NCBI RefSeq assembly: GCF_034190915.1
Contig: NW_026947502.1
Span: 37,974,785 to 38,038,784 of the forward strand
Source of the DNA: Cavia porcellus
Lineage: Eukaryota > Chordata > Mammalia > Rodentia > Caviidae
Reading direction: 5' to 3'
Length of the DNA stretch: 64,000 nucleotides
Below, one piece after another: positions 10,731 to 22,670 of the stretch. The notes below the pieces were generated by a model. The model searched no databases and had not been told where the DNA came from. It saw only the letters and a program-made list of their open reading frames with translations. How positions within the stretch are numbered: position 1 is the stretch's first letter; every line of letters starts with the position of its first letter. A program made the position numbers and the translations under genes.

Positions 10731-13150
10731 ACCAGATGGACCTGAGGGACTTATAAACCGAATTTGCCTCCTGGCTGGCTAAAACAGAAAGGGGAGACTC
10801 ACTGCTGTGAGGAGATAAGAAGCCTGGCCTTTGTATCAGGTAGCTTAACCAAGAGAGGGCCAAGCTGGAGGTTAGCTGCTGTGAGATCAGGAGGGAGCAG
10901 TGAAACTGTTACGTGGGAGTCATTCAAAAGTGTGCATAGATTTGCCCTGCACAGCTGCTGCTACTAACTGTTCTGTGCTTGAGAACAAGGAAGTCTCAAG
11001 GAAGAAAAGTGGCCCCTCACCCCCATGGTCTGCGGTGAGCTACCCTCCTTTCCCACGGCCTTCAGACCCCACCAGCTGGTAGCACCAGTCAGGGTACCTC
11101 AGGTGCAAACCCAAAGTAAGGCTTTCTGAAGAGGTCCAAAGGAGCTCCTGAGTCATACCCTGACAGACTATGGCAGTCAGGGTCACAGTTTGAGACCTTT
11201 GAGTCTTCTGGGGAGCCACCCCAGCCAGGTATAATTAGTTACCCACAGAATGATATGCCAACCAGGCACAAGCACCAGAGTGAAGAGATGACAGGGATAA
11301 ATCCCAGTATTGCCTGCCAAATTGTCATGCTTGGTGGCACAGGGTAGGCTGATGGTATTGGGAAGGCCAAGGGAAGGGAATTGGATGATAAAAGGACAGA
11401 GGGAGTGCAGAAGGTCACACTGAAAAACATGCTGTGAGAAACAGTGGGCAGGCCAGGAGACCGCACAGTACCAGAGCCTGGAGGGATGATTTCATGGCAG
11501 GGGGTGGGAATGGGTCTGGTGGCCACCATGTCATGGGGCAACCAACATAAAGTATGTGCGCATTCCTGGGAATATTTGTGTTTTGATGTCTTAAAATGTT
11601 GACCATTAGACATATACTGGAGCCTAACTATGAGAAATGTTCTCATTGTCCATAGCCTGTGATGAAAAATGATTTCACTTTTTGTCTGCACAAGACTGCT
11701 TTACAGTTTTTCCAAGCGTGCAGTTTATTGATCAACCATATCCTTGAGCTAAATTTATACACAAATGAGGGTTTCACTGGCCTTTGTTTTCTAAGATTCT
11801 ACTTTCATCAGTGGTTATGACTGCCCGTGGATCTTTTTCCTGCTTCCTCTGAACAGAACATTGATGAGCTTCTCCATTAGCATTTTGGGAAAACATTACT
11901 GTTGCCTCTGTCTGTAGCTGACATAAAAATAGGGAAATATCAGTCTGTGTTGATCACTTTTCAAATTTCATCTCTTTCAAAAGCAGTTTCCTACCTGTTT
12001 TTCTGAGCCATTAGCACTTTTCTTCTTATGTTTTGTATTTTTCTAGGGTTTAGGGTTGTTATTTGAAAGAGAGCCAGTTGTACTGGGAACTCAACTCTTC
12101 TATCCTAGAAGCAGAGCCTTCCAGATACTGGAGTTTGCAGTTTTAGAATGTCAGTTTGATGTTTTAAAATATGGATTTGAGTTCTCTGTTACAGTACTTC
12201 ATTTTTCCATGTAATTGTCCCATTTCTTCTATCTTTTAATATTAATTTTTATTTATTTTGAAGTCCTTGTTTGAAAATTTCAGTCTCTGGTAGAGTTTTC
12301 AGTCTTTCTCTATTGGTTGTTTATCTCTTGATTATCAATCATTTCCCCACTTCCTATCGATGCTCTTCACTTCATCATGTGCTGCTCTTTGGGAGTTTGA
12401 AAACTTTTTGAGGATTCAGTGAATATCTTTACCAGAGTCTTTCCTAAGCAGCTAACAAGGTGATTAATTGCTTAATCCAGTGAAGAGTTAAACTAAGCAA
12501 ATGCTTGGCTGCAATATTTATAAGTGTAATTCACATCCAGCTCATCCTATCCCAAGCGCTTGGCCTCTGGATCTTCCTCCTGAGCACCTGAAGACATTCA
12601 CTGAGAGGTCCACCCTGGTAAACCCTAAACTAGTCTGTGCTTCCTCAACACTGCGAGACTGGCTCAGCTTCCAGGCTGCTTTCAAAGAGCTTCTGCTCAC
12701 ACATTTGTAGTCCCAGATCAATCTAGCTTTGTAACTTGGCAAATGTCTTTCCAGAAAGCCTGGGAGAACACTGAGGTTGTGCAGGTCTCCACCCCGTGAG
12801 ACTGCCAAAAAGCTGCACTGTTTCTTCTGGCTCCATTCAGGTAAACACTGATTTTCAGACTTTTCGCCTTTAGCTAAAATCCACATGGCTCCCCAGGAAA
12901 AGCAGGTACAGAGGTCAATTCTTTCTCTTCAGCCTCTGTCCTGAACATAGACCTTTATAATCCCCTCAGATATCTTTATACCCATGATTTCTTTTAAGGA
13001 ATTTTCATGTAACTTTTGTTATGGGATTGTATGTTATTAGTGGTATCAGTGACAGCCCTAGTTTGTCAAGAGCTAGAGACTTGCTTATGGGAATCTGGGG
13101 CTGAGACGATGCTAGGGAGAGAAGGGGGGCAGTGAAGTGAGAAGGATCAA
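10731..13150. other. Unassigned, possibly old LTR/L1 relics
   Basis: 10.9-11.7 kb is moderately GC-rich and might be leader or LTR of the decayed retrovirus to its left. 11.8-12.5 kb is T-rich and could be a very old L1 or HAL1 relic. Neither is supported by a diagnostic motif. The 150-codon frame at 11239-11691 (minus) has no recognisable domain. Confidence 0.3.
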
Positions 13151-13655
13151 GATGTGATGTGTATATACTATATACCACAAACATACACTATTGAAAAGAA
13201 GAAGGGCAAGAAATCAGTTGTCATAGAATGCTATAGAAGTTTAGTTACAAGAAAGAAAGAAACAGCAGAGGGAGTGGGGAAGAAATCCAGGGAGGGAGAT
13301 GGAGAGAAAGAGGAGGAGAAGGGGAGATATATCAGAAAGATGTTTTACATTGTGAAACTGTTTCCCTACTCATCACACGGAACAGGCTGCCATGTGGGCC
13401 CTCGAAGTCCACAGGGAAGATGTGTCTTTGGAGAGAGAAGCAGTGAACATCATTTGGGTTCACTTTCTCCTCCTGATCACCGTCTTAGCAGGAAGGAAAC
13501 AGGCACCCTCCTTACCAGAGACCAGCCGTAGGCGATACATCGGCCCCCTCCTGAGCCTATCTCTGTTCTGTGCTCATGAATGTTCTAGGCCCTGGCACAC
13601 GAGAGTAAAATGGGATGAATCCCTGCCTTGGGGAGCTCCAAATGCCTCATCAATT

Positions 13656-13762
13656 CTTTATATATATATATTTTTTTCATTTTTATCGGTACCAGGGATC
13701 GAACTCACGACTGCCTGCTTGCAAGGCAGGCGCTTATGCCGCTGAGCTAAATCCCCAGCCCC
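13656..13762 (-). mobile_element. ID SINE, antisense
   Basis: Antisense ID body: 'tttttatcggtaccaggga' (tail and B-box side), 'ctgcctgcttgcaaggcagg' (TGC anticodon loop), 'gctgagctaaatccccagcc' (A-box end). It is nearly identical to the copies at 18974 and 31815, so it is a young subfamily. The tail side carries a (TA)n-like stretch. Confidence 0.92.
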
Positions 13763-13773
13763 TTTTTTTGGTC

Positions 13774-13915
13774 TTTTTGAGACAGGGTCTTGCTATACAG
13801 TTCAGATTGGACTTAATCTTACTTTGTTACCCAGCCTGGTCTCGAACTTGCAACAGTCCTCCTGCCTCAGCCTCCTACATGCTGGAATTACAGGCATACA
13901 CCATCACACCAAGCT
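13774..13915 (-). mobile_element. B1 SINE, antisense
   Basis: Antisense B1: 'tttttgagacagggtcttgc', 'cagcctggtctcgaacttgc', 'cctcagcctcctacatgctg', 'gaattacaggcatacaccat'. It is separated from the ID at 13762 by a T run, so on the minus strand the order is B1, A-run, ID. Confidence 0.9.
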
Positions 13916-13919
13916 CCTT

Positions 13920-15249
13920 TCCTGCACTATTGAGGGCCTAACATTTGGAGAGGGAAGAGCTTTAGTTATATGCTCAATTCTTTCCTTTCTCTTCTGCTTG
14001 TATCTTCTGTCAACTCATTTTTATTTAATGGCTGATGAGGCAGAAAACCGTAAGTCAGGAAACTGGGAAAGTCGTGTGTTTTTTGTAGTGTGAAACTGAC
14101 CCCACAGTCACCATCCTCTGCTCGGTATATGACATCATTCTCAGGGATGTCACTGTGCTGAAAATGGGAAAGAAAATTTTTCATGGGGATTATTATAGCA
14201 GCTGGATCCAATCAAGTCTGGGTACTTTTTTGATAAGGTAAATGAAGAGATTACCATCTAGTAATTTCCAAATAGGAATAAACTATGTATCTGAATAAAA
14301 TATTAACATTATTGGCATGAAAGATTATAGAAATGTAACTTTTATCATAAGAAACAGTCCCTATAGTGTATTTTTAAAATACCAAATTCTTCTTGCAATT
14401 ATTGTTAGAGACTTAAAAATTAAGTTCCCTTCCCTGGAGTGGTTTAACTCTCAGAACGGTTACTTCCATTATCTACCCATCCAAAATTATTCAGTTGATT
14501 TAATCCCCTCAAAATTACTGGATTTTCACCATGGGATTTAGCCAGAGGATTTTTCCAGCTCTGCTGATACCAACACTTAAAGTGATTATGTATAATCTGT
14601 TTTCATTCCACTACTTCATCTTAGAAAATACTGCTTTCTTAGTTTCTCTATCTACAGTGGAAAGGAGCTCAGGGTTGCATGTAATGTCAGGATTCAGCTC
14701 TCTGACTTTTGTTTGAGAAAAAAACTTCAAAATTGGTGCTGGGGTCTCTCTAGCAATAGATTCTCTTTCCAAAATCCAGCTACAACCCTACCAGGCCTGC
14801 CAGGTTGTTCACATGCTAAGGAAGTGGAGGTGTTAGGCTGCTGACTTAACAAACTCTGGATCCTCCAGGGATGTTTGGAATTATAGTCAGAGGTCTTTGT
14901 GCTAGCACAGGCTCTCTGGACCTCTGCTCAGAGTGAGAGAAGATGAGGGGCGAGAACAGACAGTGTTATTTGTTCTAATTTTTTTAATTGCACAGAGTAG
15001 TGGGAATTAACTCAAATAGACTATAGCCGTTAGAGTCTAAATTTTATTCATAAGAAAAAGGTACACACTAGATTTTATCTAACCCTAATAAAGCTGAATT
15101 ATTTATTGTACTCAGGCACTAACTCCATTTTAGAGTGCATTCCCTGTTTTATGTTGAGCAAGGGTCCAGAGAACAGAAATTTTGTTGGATATAAAATATT
15201 TTAGAAATAATTCTGAATGGTTTATTCCTACAGTAAGTTGTATTTCTAT
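13920..15249. other. Unassigned sequence
   Basis: Single-copy-looking DNA. No exon with convincing splice sites and no repeat family was recognised. Confidence 0.35.
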
Positions 15250-15548
15250 CTTAGTTTATTTCATTTTTGGTTGCTGTAATAGAGTATCCTAAAATGGCTA
15301 ACTTATAATAAGTAGAAATTTATTACCTAACAGTTCTGAAGATTGAGGTGCTACATTTGGCAAGGGTCTTCTTGCTAGATCATCTCATGGAAGAATGCAG
15401 GAAGGCAAGTGCAAGACAGAAGACTGACCCCTGTGAGTCTTTCTAAAGTGGCATTAATTGGTTTTTGAGGGTGGAATCCTTACAATTTAAATACCTCCCC
15501 TTAAATCCTATCTCCCAATGCTGAAACACTAGGGGTTAAGTTTCAACA
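15250..15548 (-). mobile_element. MLT/MST-like MaLR LTR, antisense
   Basis: Starts 'tcttagtttatttcattttt', continues 'ttgctgtaatagagta', 'agaaatttattacctaacag', and ends 'ctcccaatgctgaaac' and 'gtttcaacatg'. This is the usual order of antisense MaLR LTRs. Strongly diverged. Confidence 0.65.
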
Positions 15549-16514
15549 TGCATTTTAAAACTTTTCCTTTAATTTTATTAGTACATGCTTGCAATTCAAG
15601 CTTTACAGTCATCTTGGGGAGTGGTTACATGCATAGATTACAGTTTCTTTTTAAATCTCCTTCCCTGCTCTTTGGGTTCCCCTATCCCCTTTTTTGTACT
15701 CGATATTTTTATTTTAGCTTACACCGTGGCATATACTGCTTACAGTAACTGGTGCTTTTAAGTTTCTGTACATGTCATATCTTTCTTTCTCTCATGTCTC
15801 ATTCTCCTGCCCCCCTTTTTCCATGGACCACCCCCCCTACTGCAAGAAATCTGTCCTCTTCCCTTTTTTGTACATCGCATGTCATTTGTTGTACTTGCCT
15901 CACTCAAGTGAGAGATACCACACAATATTTAAGCTTATGTGTCTGATTTATTTCATTCAACATTATATTTTCCAGGTACATCCATTTTCTTACAAATTTG
16001 TCATTCTTTATTCCCTAGTAGCATTGCATTATATATAAATACCACATTTTGTTTATCCAATTGTCTGTTGATAGGTATACAGATTGCTTCCAGGATTTAG
16101 CTATTATTAATTGTGATGCTATAAACATTGATATGCAAGTATCACTATAGTATGATGACTAATGTTCTTTGGGGGAAGATACCTGGTAGGGCTAAATCTG
16201 GGTCATATAGAATTTCATATAGAGTTTTCTTTGAAAACTCTACATTCTGATTTCCATAATGGTTGCACTAGTTTGTATTCTTACCAACGATGAAAGAGGA
16301 TACCTTTTTCACCACCGCCATGCTAGCATTTTGTATTGTTTGATTTCTAATGGCTGTCATTATTTCCAGACTAAGAAGAATCTTAGCATTTGCTGTACTT
16401 TGCATTTCACTAACGGCTACAGATGTAGAACATGTTCTCACTTATTTGTTGACCGTTTGTCTTTCTTCCTCTGTGAAGTGACTGATCATTTCTCCAACCC
16501 ATTTCTTGACTGGG

Positions 16515-17288
16515 TGTTATGAATTAAAAACTGGTGGTTAACAACAGCAGCTGGATTATATCTGCATGGTGCTGAGCATACATGTTTTACCTAAGGAAAG
16601 TTGTCAGCATAAATAGAGACATAAAAAAAGGAAAAGAAAAGCGTTGAGGTGCATTGAGGCATTGTGGGTTCTCCTACGAGCTGCTGTTTGAGCCATTGGT
16701 TCTCCTGGAGAAGCTCTGGCTCTCACATCAAGCATTTTTTCCTGGCTCTGGAGGGGAAGACGTGTGCTGCTTGGTCTCTAGGATGAACTTGTCATGCTGG
16801 CTTCCTGGCATGTACCCGACTGACTGTACTTGTCGTTGGAGGAGCTCGGGCCTCCGTGTTGCTGAAGATGCCTGTGGTACTTTTTAGGACAGCCCCGGTT
16901 GGTCTTTGTTATGAGTCTGACTTCTCAGCTCCAGCATAAAACCCTCATCCCACCATCACAGCTCCTTCACCCTGTGGCATAGACTTTCTAGCTTCCACCG
17001 CTGACCTTTGGGCCTTCCCGGCACGGATCCATAAAAGAGCTGGCGTGAGTCCTTCTTGTGGGCTCCAGTTAAACTCATGGGAGGCATTGTCATGACTCTG
17101 GGTCTTCATCTAGACTCGTATGAGACATTGTTGTGAGATTCAGGCCCTTGACTAAATATTCTGTCTTTAGTGTTATAGATAGATTTCCTACATTTTCTTG
17201 TGTTAACTCTGGGTGGCCATCATAAAACAATATTATAAACTCCATGTCTTGATTCTAATTTTTCTCCTTCCAAACCTTGACTACAACA
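16515..17288. mobile_element. Solo LTR with 5-bp target duplication
   Basis: A 774-bp insertion begins 'tgttatgaatt' and ends 'gactacaaca', with 'ctggg' on both sides (16510-16514 and 17289-17293). Removing it rejoins the L1 string 'tgactgggtctttaatttt', matching the corresponding L1 position at 54.05 kb. TG...CA ends and a 5-bp duplication fit an ERVL-class or related LTR. A TATA-like 'ataaaaga' lies near 17031. No internal retroviral sequence is present. Confidence 0.82.
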
Positions 17289-18477
17289 CTGGGTCTTTAA
17301 TTTTGGTGGTTTAATATTTTTAGTTTGTTGTCTATTCTAGATATTAGTCCTCTGTCTGACGAATAGCTGGCAAAATTTGTTTCACATTCTGTAAGTTGTC
17401 TCTTCACTCTACTAATCTTTTGCTATATAGAAACTTTTTAATGTTATAATTCTAGTTATTGATTGTTGCTCATATTTCTTGTGTTCTGTTTAGAAAAGTC
17501 TTTTCCTGCTATGTCTCCAAATGTTTTACCTATTTTACCTTCCAAAAGGTTTACTGTTTCTGTTTTAATGCTTAGATCTTTGATTCATTTTGACTTTAAC
17601 TTATTATATGGTAAGAGATAAAGATCCAGTTTGGTTTCTCTACAGACAGATAACCAAGTTTCCCAACACCACTTGCTGAATAGGCTGCCTTTCCTCCAAC
17701 ATATACTTTTGAGCCTTTTGTCAGTTGAATACATCTGGTGAGATTTCTATATCTTCACTTCTGATCTGTTTTTGTTCCAGTTTTTATCGCTTATTACTGG
17801 TAGCAGAGTTTGAAGTGAGATATGCTATGCCACCTGATTTATTTTTTTTTTTTTTGGCTAATTTGGGTCTCTTCTACTTCCACATGAATTTTAGGACTGT
17901 TTTCTGTAGATCATGAGAGTGTACTGTTAGCATATTTTTTGGGACTGCACTGAATGTGTAGGACAGTTTTGTAGGTCATTTTGACAATATTGGTTCTGCC
18001 TACCCAAGAGCGGAGGGCGCTTTTCCATTTTCTGATATCCTCTTCAGTCTCCTTCTTCAGAGTACTGTAGCTTTATTTGTGGAGGTCTTTCAGGTCCTTG
18101 GTTTGGTTAATGCCTAGGTGTTTCATTTTTCTTGAAGCAACTGTGAATGGTATTGTTGAAATAATCTCTTTCTCATCATGTTTATTGTTGGTATGCATAA
18201 ATACTAATGATTTTTGTGTGCTGATTTTGTATCCTGCTATTTGCTGAAGTTGCTTATTACTCCTAAGAGTTTTTGGTGGAGTTCCCTGGTACTGGTATCA
18301 GATACTATTATCTGGTACATAGATAGCATGTCACCTGAAAATAAGGAGTTATCCTTTCCTTTATATATCTTTTTCATTTCTTTCTCTTATCTAATTGCTC
18401 TGATTAATGTTTCAAATACTCTGTTGAATAGAAGAGGTGATAGTGGACATCGTTATCTTATTCCTGATTTTAGGGGG

Positions 18478-18849
18478 TGTCTTAGTTACTTTTCTCTCAT
18501 TGTTGAGGCAAAATACTTGATACCCAAAATTAAGGAAGAGAAGGTTTATTTCTTACAATGTTGAAGGTTTCAGTCCATACTCAGCTGGCTCCAAGGCAGG
18601 GTGGCTTGGCTGGGCCACCATTCATGACCATAGCAAAACAGCAAGAGCAAACAGAGCATAAGCAAAAAGACATGCCTTCTTCTTGCCCTTACACTGTATT
18701 CTGGCTCCATCCCTGGGTGGGTGTAGCACTCATACCCCCAATCCCAGCACCAAACAACAAACCAATCACAAATGCCAGACTCAGCTGCGTCCATGATTGC
18801 ATGAGCCTTGCGGGATGGGGATGGGGGAATTGGAGCACAAAGCATAACA
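18478..18849 (-). mobile_element. Solo MaLR-type LTR, antisense
   Basis: About 372 bp, begins 'tgtcttagttacttttctct' and ends 'agcataaca', as in antisense MaLR LTRs. Flanks 'ggggg' (18473-18477) and 'agggg' (18850-18854) look like a 5-bp duplication with one change. L1 sequence resumes with 'gtgcttttagtttttcctc'. It shares the 'tttcagtccata.tcag' block with the LTR at 51.3 kb. Confidence 0.78.
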
Positions 18850-18973
18850 AGGGGAGTGCTTTTAGTTTTTCCTCATTTAGTACAATGCTGGCTATTTGTC
18901 ATAAATAGCCTGTATCATATTCAAGTATGGTTCCTTTATACCTGGTTTCTTCAGGGTTTCATCATGAGGTATT

Positions 18974-19076
18974 TGGGGCTGGGGATTTAGCTCAGCGGCA
19001 TAAGCGCCTGCCTTGCAAGCAGGCAGTCGTGATTTTGATCCCCAGTACTGATAAAAAGGAAAAAGACAAAAAAAAT
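18974..19076 (+). mobile_element. ID SINE with 13-bp target duplication
   Basis: Body 'ggggctggggatttagctc', anticodon-loop motif 'ccttgcaagcagg', degraded B-box 'gattttgatcccc', A-rich tail. The duplication 'atcatgaggtatt' is perfect (18961-18973 and 19077-19089). It is inserted in the old L1. Confidence 0.95.
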
Positions 19077-19472
19077 ATCATGAGGTATTGGATTATGTCA
19101 AAATCCTTTTCTGTACATATTGACATGATCATGTAGTTTTTGACCTTGCTCCTGTTAGTGTGATATATTGCATTTATTGACTTCTATATGTTGAACTATC
19201 TTTTATCTCTGGGATGATCCCTACTTGATCATAATGTATGATCTTTTAGATAATGTGGTGCATTCTATTTGCTGATCTTTTGTTTATTTTTGCATGTGTG
19301 TTCATTGAAGAGATTGACCTACAGTTCTTTTTTTGTAGTTGGGTCTTTATCCAGTTTTAAAATTAGGGCAATACTGGCTTCCATAAATGAATTGAGAGAC
19401 ACTCCATTCCTTTCAATTTCTTTGAAGAGCTTGAGAAATATTGGTGATATAGCATCCTTAAAAGTTTTGTAG

Positions 19473-19581
19473 AGTTGGGGGTTTAGTTCAGTAAGTGCCA
19501 ACTTGGCAAATGTGAGGTTGTAAGTTTGATCCCCAGCATAAAAAAAAAACAAAAAACAAAACAAACAAACAAAAAATCACC
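19473..19581 (+). mobile_element. Diverged ID-like SINE with target duplication
   Basis: Body 'gttgggggtttagttcagta' to 'gtttgatccccagcat', then a tail of A and AAAC units. The duplication 'agttttgtag' occurs at 19463-19472 and 19582-19591. The anticodon stem differs from the young ID copies, so this is an older or separate subfamily. It is inserted in the old L1. Confidence 0.85.
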
Positions 19582-20279
19582 AGTTTTGTAGAATTCAGCT
19601 ATGAATTTGCCAGGTCCTGGACATTTTTAGTTAGATTCTTTACTACTGAATCTATTCCTTTGTTTTTTATTGTATTGTTAAGCACATTTATGTCTTCTTG
19701 GGTTTGTTTTGGTAGATTGTATGAGTCTAAGAATTGGTCCATTTCTTAAAAATTTGCCAAATTGTTGGAATATAATTTTCAGAATTACTGTCTTCTGGAT
19801 TTTAACATGTCTGTTATGATTTTACCTTTTGCATTTCTGATTGCGTAGATGTGAGTCTTTTTCCTGTTTCTCTTGGTGAGTCTGCCCAAGGGCTTATCAG
19901 TTTTACTTATGCTTTTGAAGAACCATACAGGTTTTTTTCTAGTTTCTTTAGTCTCAGTTTCATTCATTTCTACTCTCATCTTTATAATTTCCCACCTTAA
20001 TTTTGATTTGGGATGAATTTTGTGTCGTTTCTCAAGTATCTTAAGATTTCTCATAAGGTTATTTATTTGGACTTGCTCTATTTTCCTAATGTAAGCATTA
20101 ACTGTGATGAATTTTCCTCTTAGAATTGCTTTCATAGGGTTCCAGATGTTTTATTGAGTTGTCATTAACTTCAAGAAATTTTTAAGTTTCTTTAATTTCT
20201 TCTGTGAGTGATTGGTTGTTTAGGAGTATGTTATTAATTTTCCAGGAGAATTTGCTTTTCCAGAATTTCTTCTGGCATT

Positions 20280-20714
20280 TGTGGGAGACCAGATAATGAG
20301 AATGGAGGCCTAGTTTACTTCCTCTGTGAGCACAAAGGGAAAGGTGGCAAGCTGTGCTTGTTTCATAGTGTGCAGACATGCTGGCGTACAGCAAGTTGCA
20401 GGAAGAAATTCAATACAGCTGAGAAACAGTTGTTTACCCAAACATGGACCATAGATAATGGAGCCAGATGAATCTTCTGCTACTCTAATTGTTTGTTCCT
20501 GTGTCTGAGTAAATAAAGGCAAGGTGAGTCAGATGCTCAGGGGTCTCGGTCCACTGCTGGTAAGAGTGCCTGCTCCCTCCATTCTCAGCTAACTGTGTGT
20601 TTTTGTCTTGCATCCTTATCCACTACTGCCCCCACCCCAGGACAAACTCACAGGTGGGTTTTCTACAAGTGGTACCTTAACAGGAACTTAACCAGGGAAG
20701 AGTGGTTTCCTTCA
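20280..20714 (+). mobile_element. LTR plus primer-binding-site remnant (ERVK-like)
   Basis: An LTR-like block starts 'tgtgggagacc', has AATAAA at 20512-20517 and ends about 20667 ('ttctaca'). Two bases later comes 'tggtaccttaacaggaac' (20670-20687), which resembles a lysine-tRNA primer-binding site with several changes. The insertion ends at 20714 with 'gtggtttccttca', similar to the LTR end 'gtgggttttctaca'. Flanking 'ggcatt' (20274-20279) and 'gtcatt' (20715-20720) suggest a 6-bp target duplication, as in betaretrovirus-like elements. L1 sequence resumes right after. Confidence 0.7.
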
Positions 20715-21538
20715 GTCATTGATTTCTGTTTTTACTGTATAGTGGTCAGATAATACACATGGGGGATTACTATTCTATATTTAGTTAAGCAAGCTTTGTG
20801 CAACAGTATGTGACTTATTTTGGAAAAAAGTGGTATGTGCTGCTGAAAAGAATGCATACTCAGTTGCAGAGGGTTGTATATTCTGTGAATGTCTAATAAA
20901 TGCATGTGTTGAACGGTGTGGTTCAGTTGTGAAATTTATTTATCTTTTTGTTGATCTATCTGTTTGTGAAGGTGGGGGTTAAAATTCCCTACTAACTTTA
21001 TTTGAATGTTTATTTGATCTTTTTTTATTTGATCAGCAGCTTTTGTTTTATGAAGGTAGGTGTACCTGTACTCAGTGCACATATGTTTATCAATGTTTTG
21101 TGTTGGATTATTCCTATAACTGGTGTAGTAATCATCATTATCACTTCTAAAGGGTTTTAATGTGAAGTTTACCATATCTGATTATTGCAATTGCTACTTC
21201 TTGTTTTGGAAGTTTTGATATATGAAATGTTGTTTTCTGTACTTTAATTATAGGTCTCACTCCCCCTTCCTTCACATCATATTATCACATAGCTAAAAGT
21301 CCACTTACTAATTTCTTTTATCCAGCATAGCATGTTTGGTTTTCAGCAAAAAAATGTATGAGGCATACTTACAAGGCCAAAACAAAAACAATTTGAGACA
21401 ATTGAACAAGGACCTTATAGCATAGATTTGACAAGGGAGTCAGGATTATCAGACTGAGAATTTAAAGTAATTATGATTAATATAGTAAGGGTTCTGGTGG
21501 AAAAAGTGGATAATAAGAAATAACAAATAATTAATCTG

Positions 21539-21654
21539 GGGGCTAGGGATTTAGCTCAGTGGCTTAAGCACCTGCCTGGAAGTGTGAGGTCATGAGTTCT
21601 ATCCCTGGTACCAAAACAAAACAAAACAACAACAACAACAACAACAAATATTTT
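21539..21654 (+). mobile_element. Diverged ID SINE with 13-bp target duplication
   Basis: Body 'gggctagggatttagctcag' to 'gttctatccctggtacc', followed by an (AAAAC)n/(AAC)n tail. The duplication 'aataattaatctg' is perfect (21526-21538 and 21655-21667). The anticodon arm differs from the young ID copies. Confidence 0.93.
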
Positions 21655-22229
21655 AATAATTAATCTGAACAGAAAAGTGGAAATTATAAGAAAGAATAAA
21701 AGATAAATGCTAGGAACATAACACTCTGTGACAGCTTTTCATGGCTCATTAACAAATGACATAGCTAAGGAAAGAATCTCTGAATTTGAAGATGTGTCCA
21801 TAGAAACCTTTAACATTAAAAAAAAGACCAATAGGAATATAATATCCAAGAAGTTTGGGAAAACTATAAATGAGGTAGTATATGTGTAAAAAGAATAGCA
21901 AAGGAGAAGAAAGAGAGGAACAGAGAGCATAGTTGAAGCAATCATGTAATGTCAGATATTAAACCAGAGACCTGGAAGCTCAGAGAACACCACGCACAAA
22001 AACACAAGATAACAACACATAGACACATCACATTCAATCTGCAGGAAGTAAAAGATAAATCCCTGAAAGAAGAAAAAGCATAAGAACAACTTACCTAAAA
22101 AAAGAATTACACCTGACTGTTTGGCTTCTCAGAAACCAAGCAAACAAGAAGAAAGTAGAATGAAATATCATCCATAACATTTCACAGTTGTTAGAATTCT
22201 GTGCCTGAAAAAAATTATTATTCAAAAGT

Positions 22230-22670
22230 GTTCTGGTCAGTTTGAGCCACTGTATCAATTTATTTATAAACAACACAAACTTCTTTTTCGTGGCTCTGGA
22301 GGATGAGAGTCTTAGATCAGGGTATGAGGACTGTCCAGTTCTGAAAGCTCCCTTCCAGGTTCAGATGGCCCTATGCGGTGGAGAGAAAGAGCTATCTGAC
22401 TTTGCCCTTAGCCCCGCCTTTTTTACAGTTCTTGGGATTAAACCCAGGAAATTAATTCCCTTGAGTTATGTTCCCAGCCTTTTATTAGTTGATTCTTTGA
22501 AAGAATAGACACAATTGATAAACTAGTAGCCAACCTTATCCAGAAAAGGAAAGAAAAATTCAAATTCCTGCAATGAGATATGAAAAGGGTTAAATCACTA
22601 CAGATCCTGTGGAAATTCAGAAGATCAGCAAATCTTGTGAAAATCTTTACTTGCATAGGCTGGAAAACAA
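22230..22670. mobile_element. Composite insertion in L1M: LTR piece, ID relic, L1 ORF2 piece
   Basis: About 22231-22420 resembles an antisense MaLR/MLT LTR ('atcaatttatttataaacaa', 'gtggctctggagga'). About 22425-22490 resembles an antisense ID relic ('cttgggattaaacccagg', 'tatgttcccagcc'). About 22493-22660 is plus-strand L1 ORF2 ('ttgattctttgaaagaatag', 'attgataaactagtagcc'). L1M ORF1 continues afterwards. The order of events is unclear. Confidence 0.5.

Larger units (their letters stand above)
15556..21290 (-). mobile_element. Old L1 (minus strand), host of nested insertions
   Basis: From left to right the antisense L1 runs through 3' UTR, ORF2 C-terminus (16.0-17.9 kb), reverse transcriptase (18.2-19.7 kb; motif-like strings such as 'gtgatagtggacatcgttat') and endonuclease (20.7-21.25 kb). 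Its 3' UTR differs from the L1s at 4, 42 and 53 kb, indicating another subfamily. It is interrupted by LTRs at 16515, 18478 and 20280 and ID SINEs at 18974 and 19474. Each is removable to rejoin L1 sequence. Frames are heavily mutated. Confidence 0.85.

Noticed and set aside
11239..11691. 150-codon open frame on the minus strand
   Set aside because: No recognisable domain, and the region may be retroviral LTR or leader. Not enough for a gene call.
18974..19076. tRNA-Ala-like sequence (also at 2558, 13656, 21539, 31815)
   Set aside because: A- and B-boxes and an anticodon-like loop are present, but the acceptor stem does not close. A-rich tails and target duplications show they are ID SINEs, not tRNA genes.
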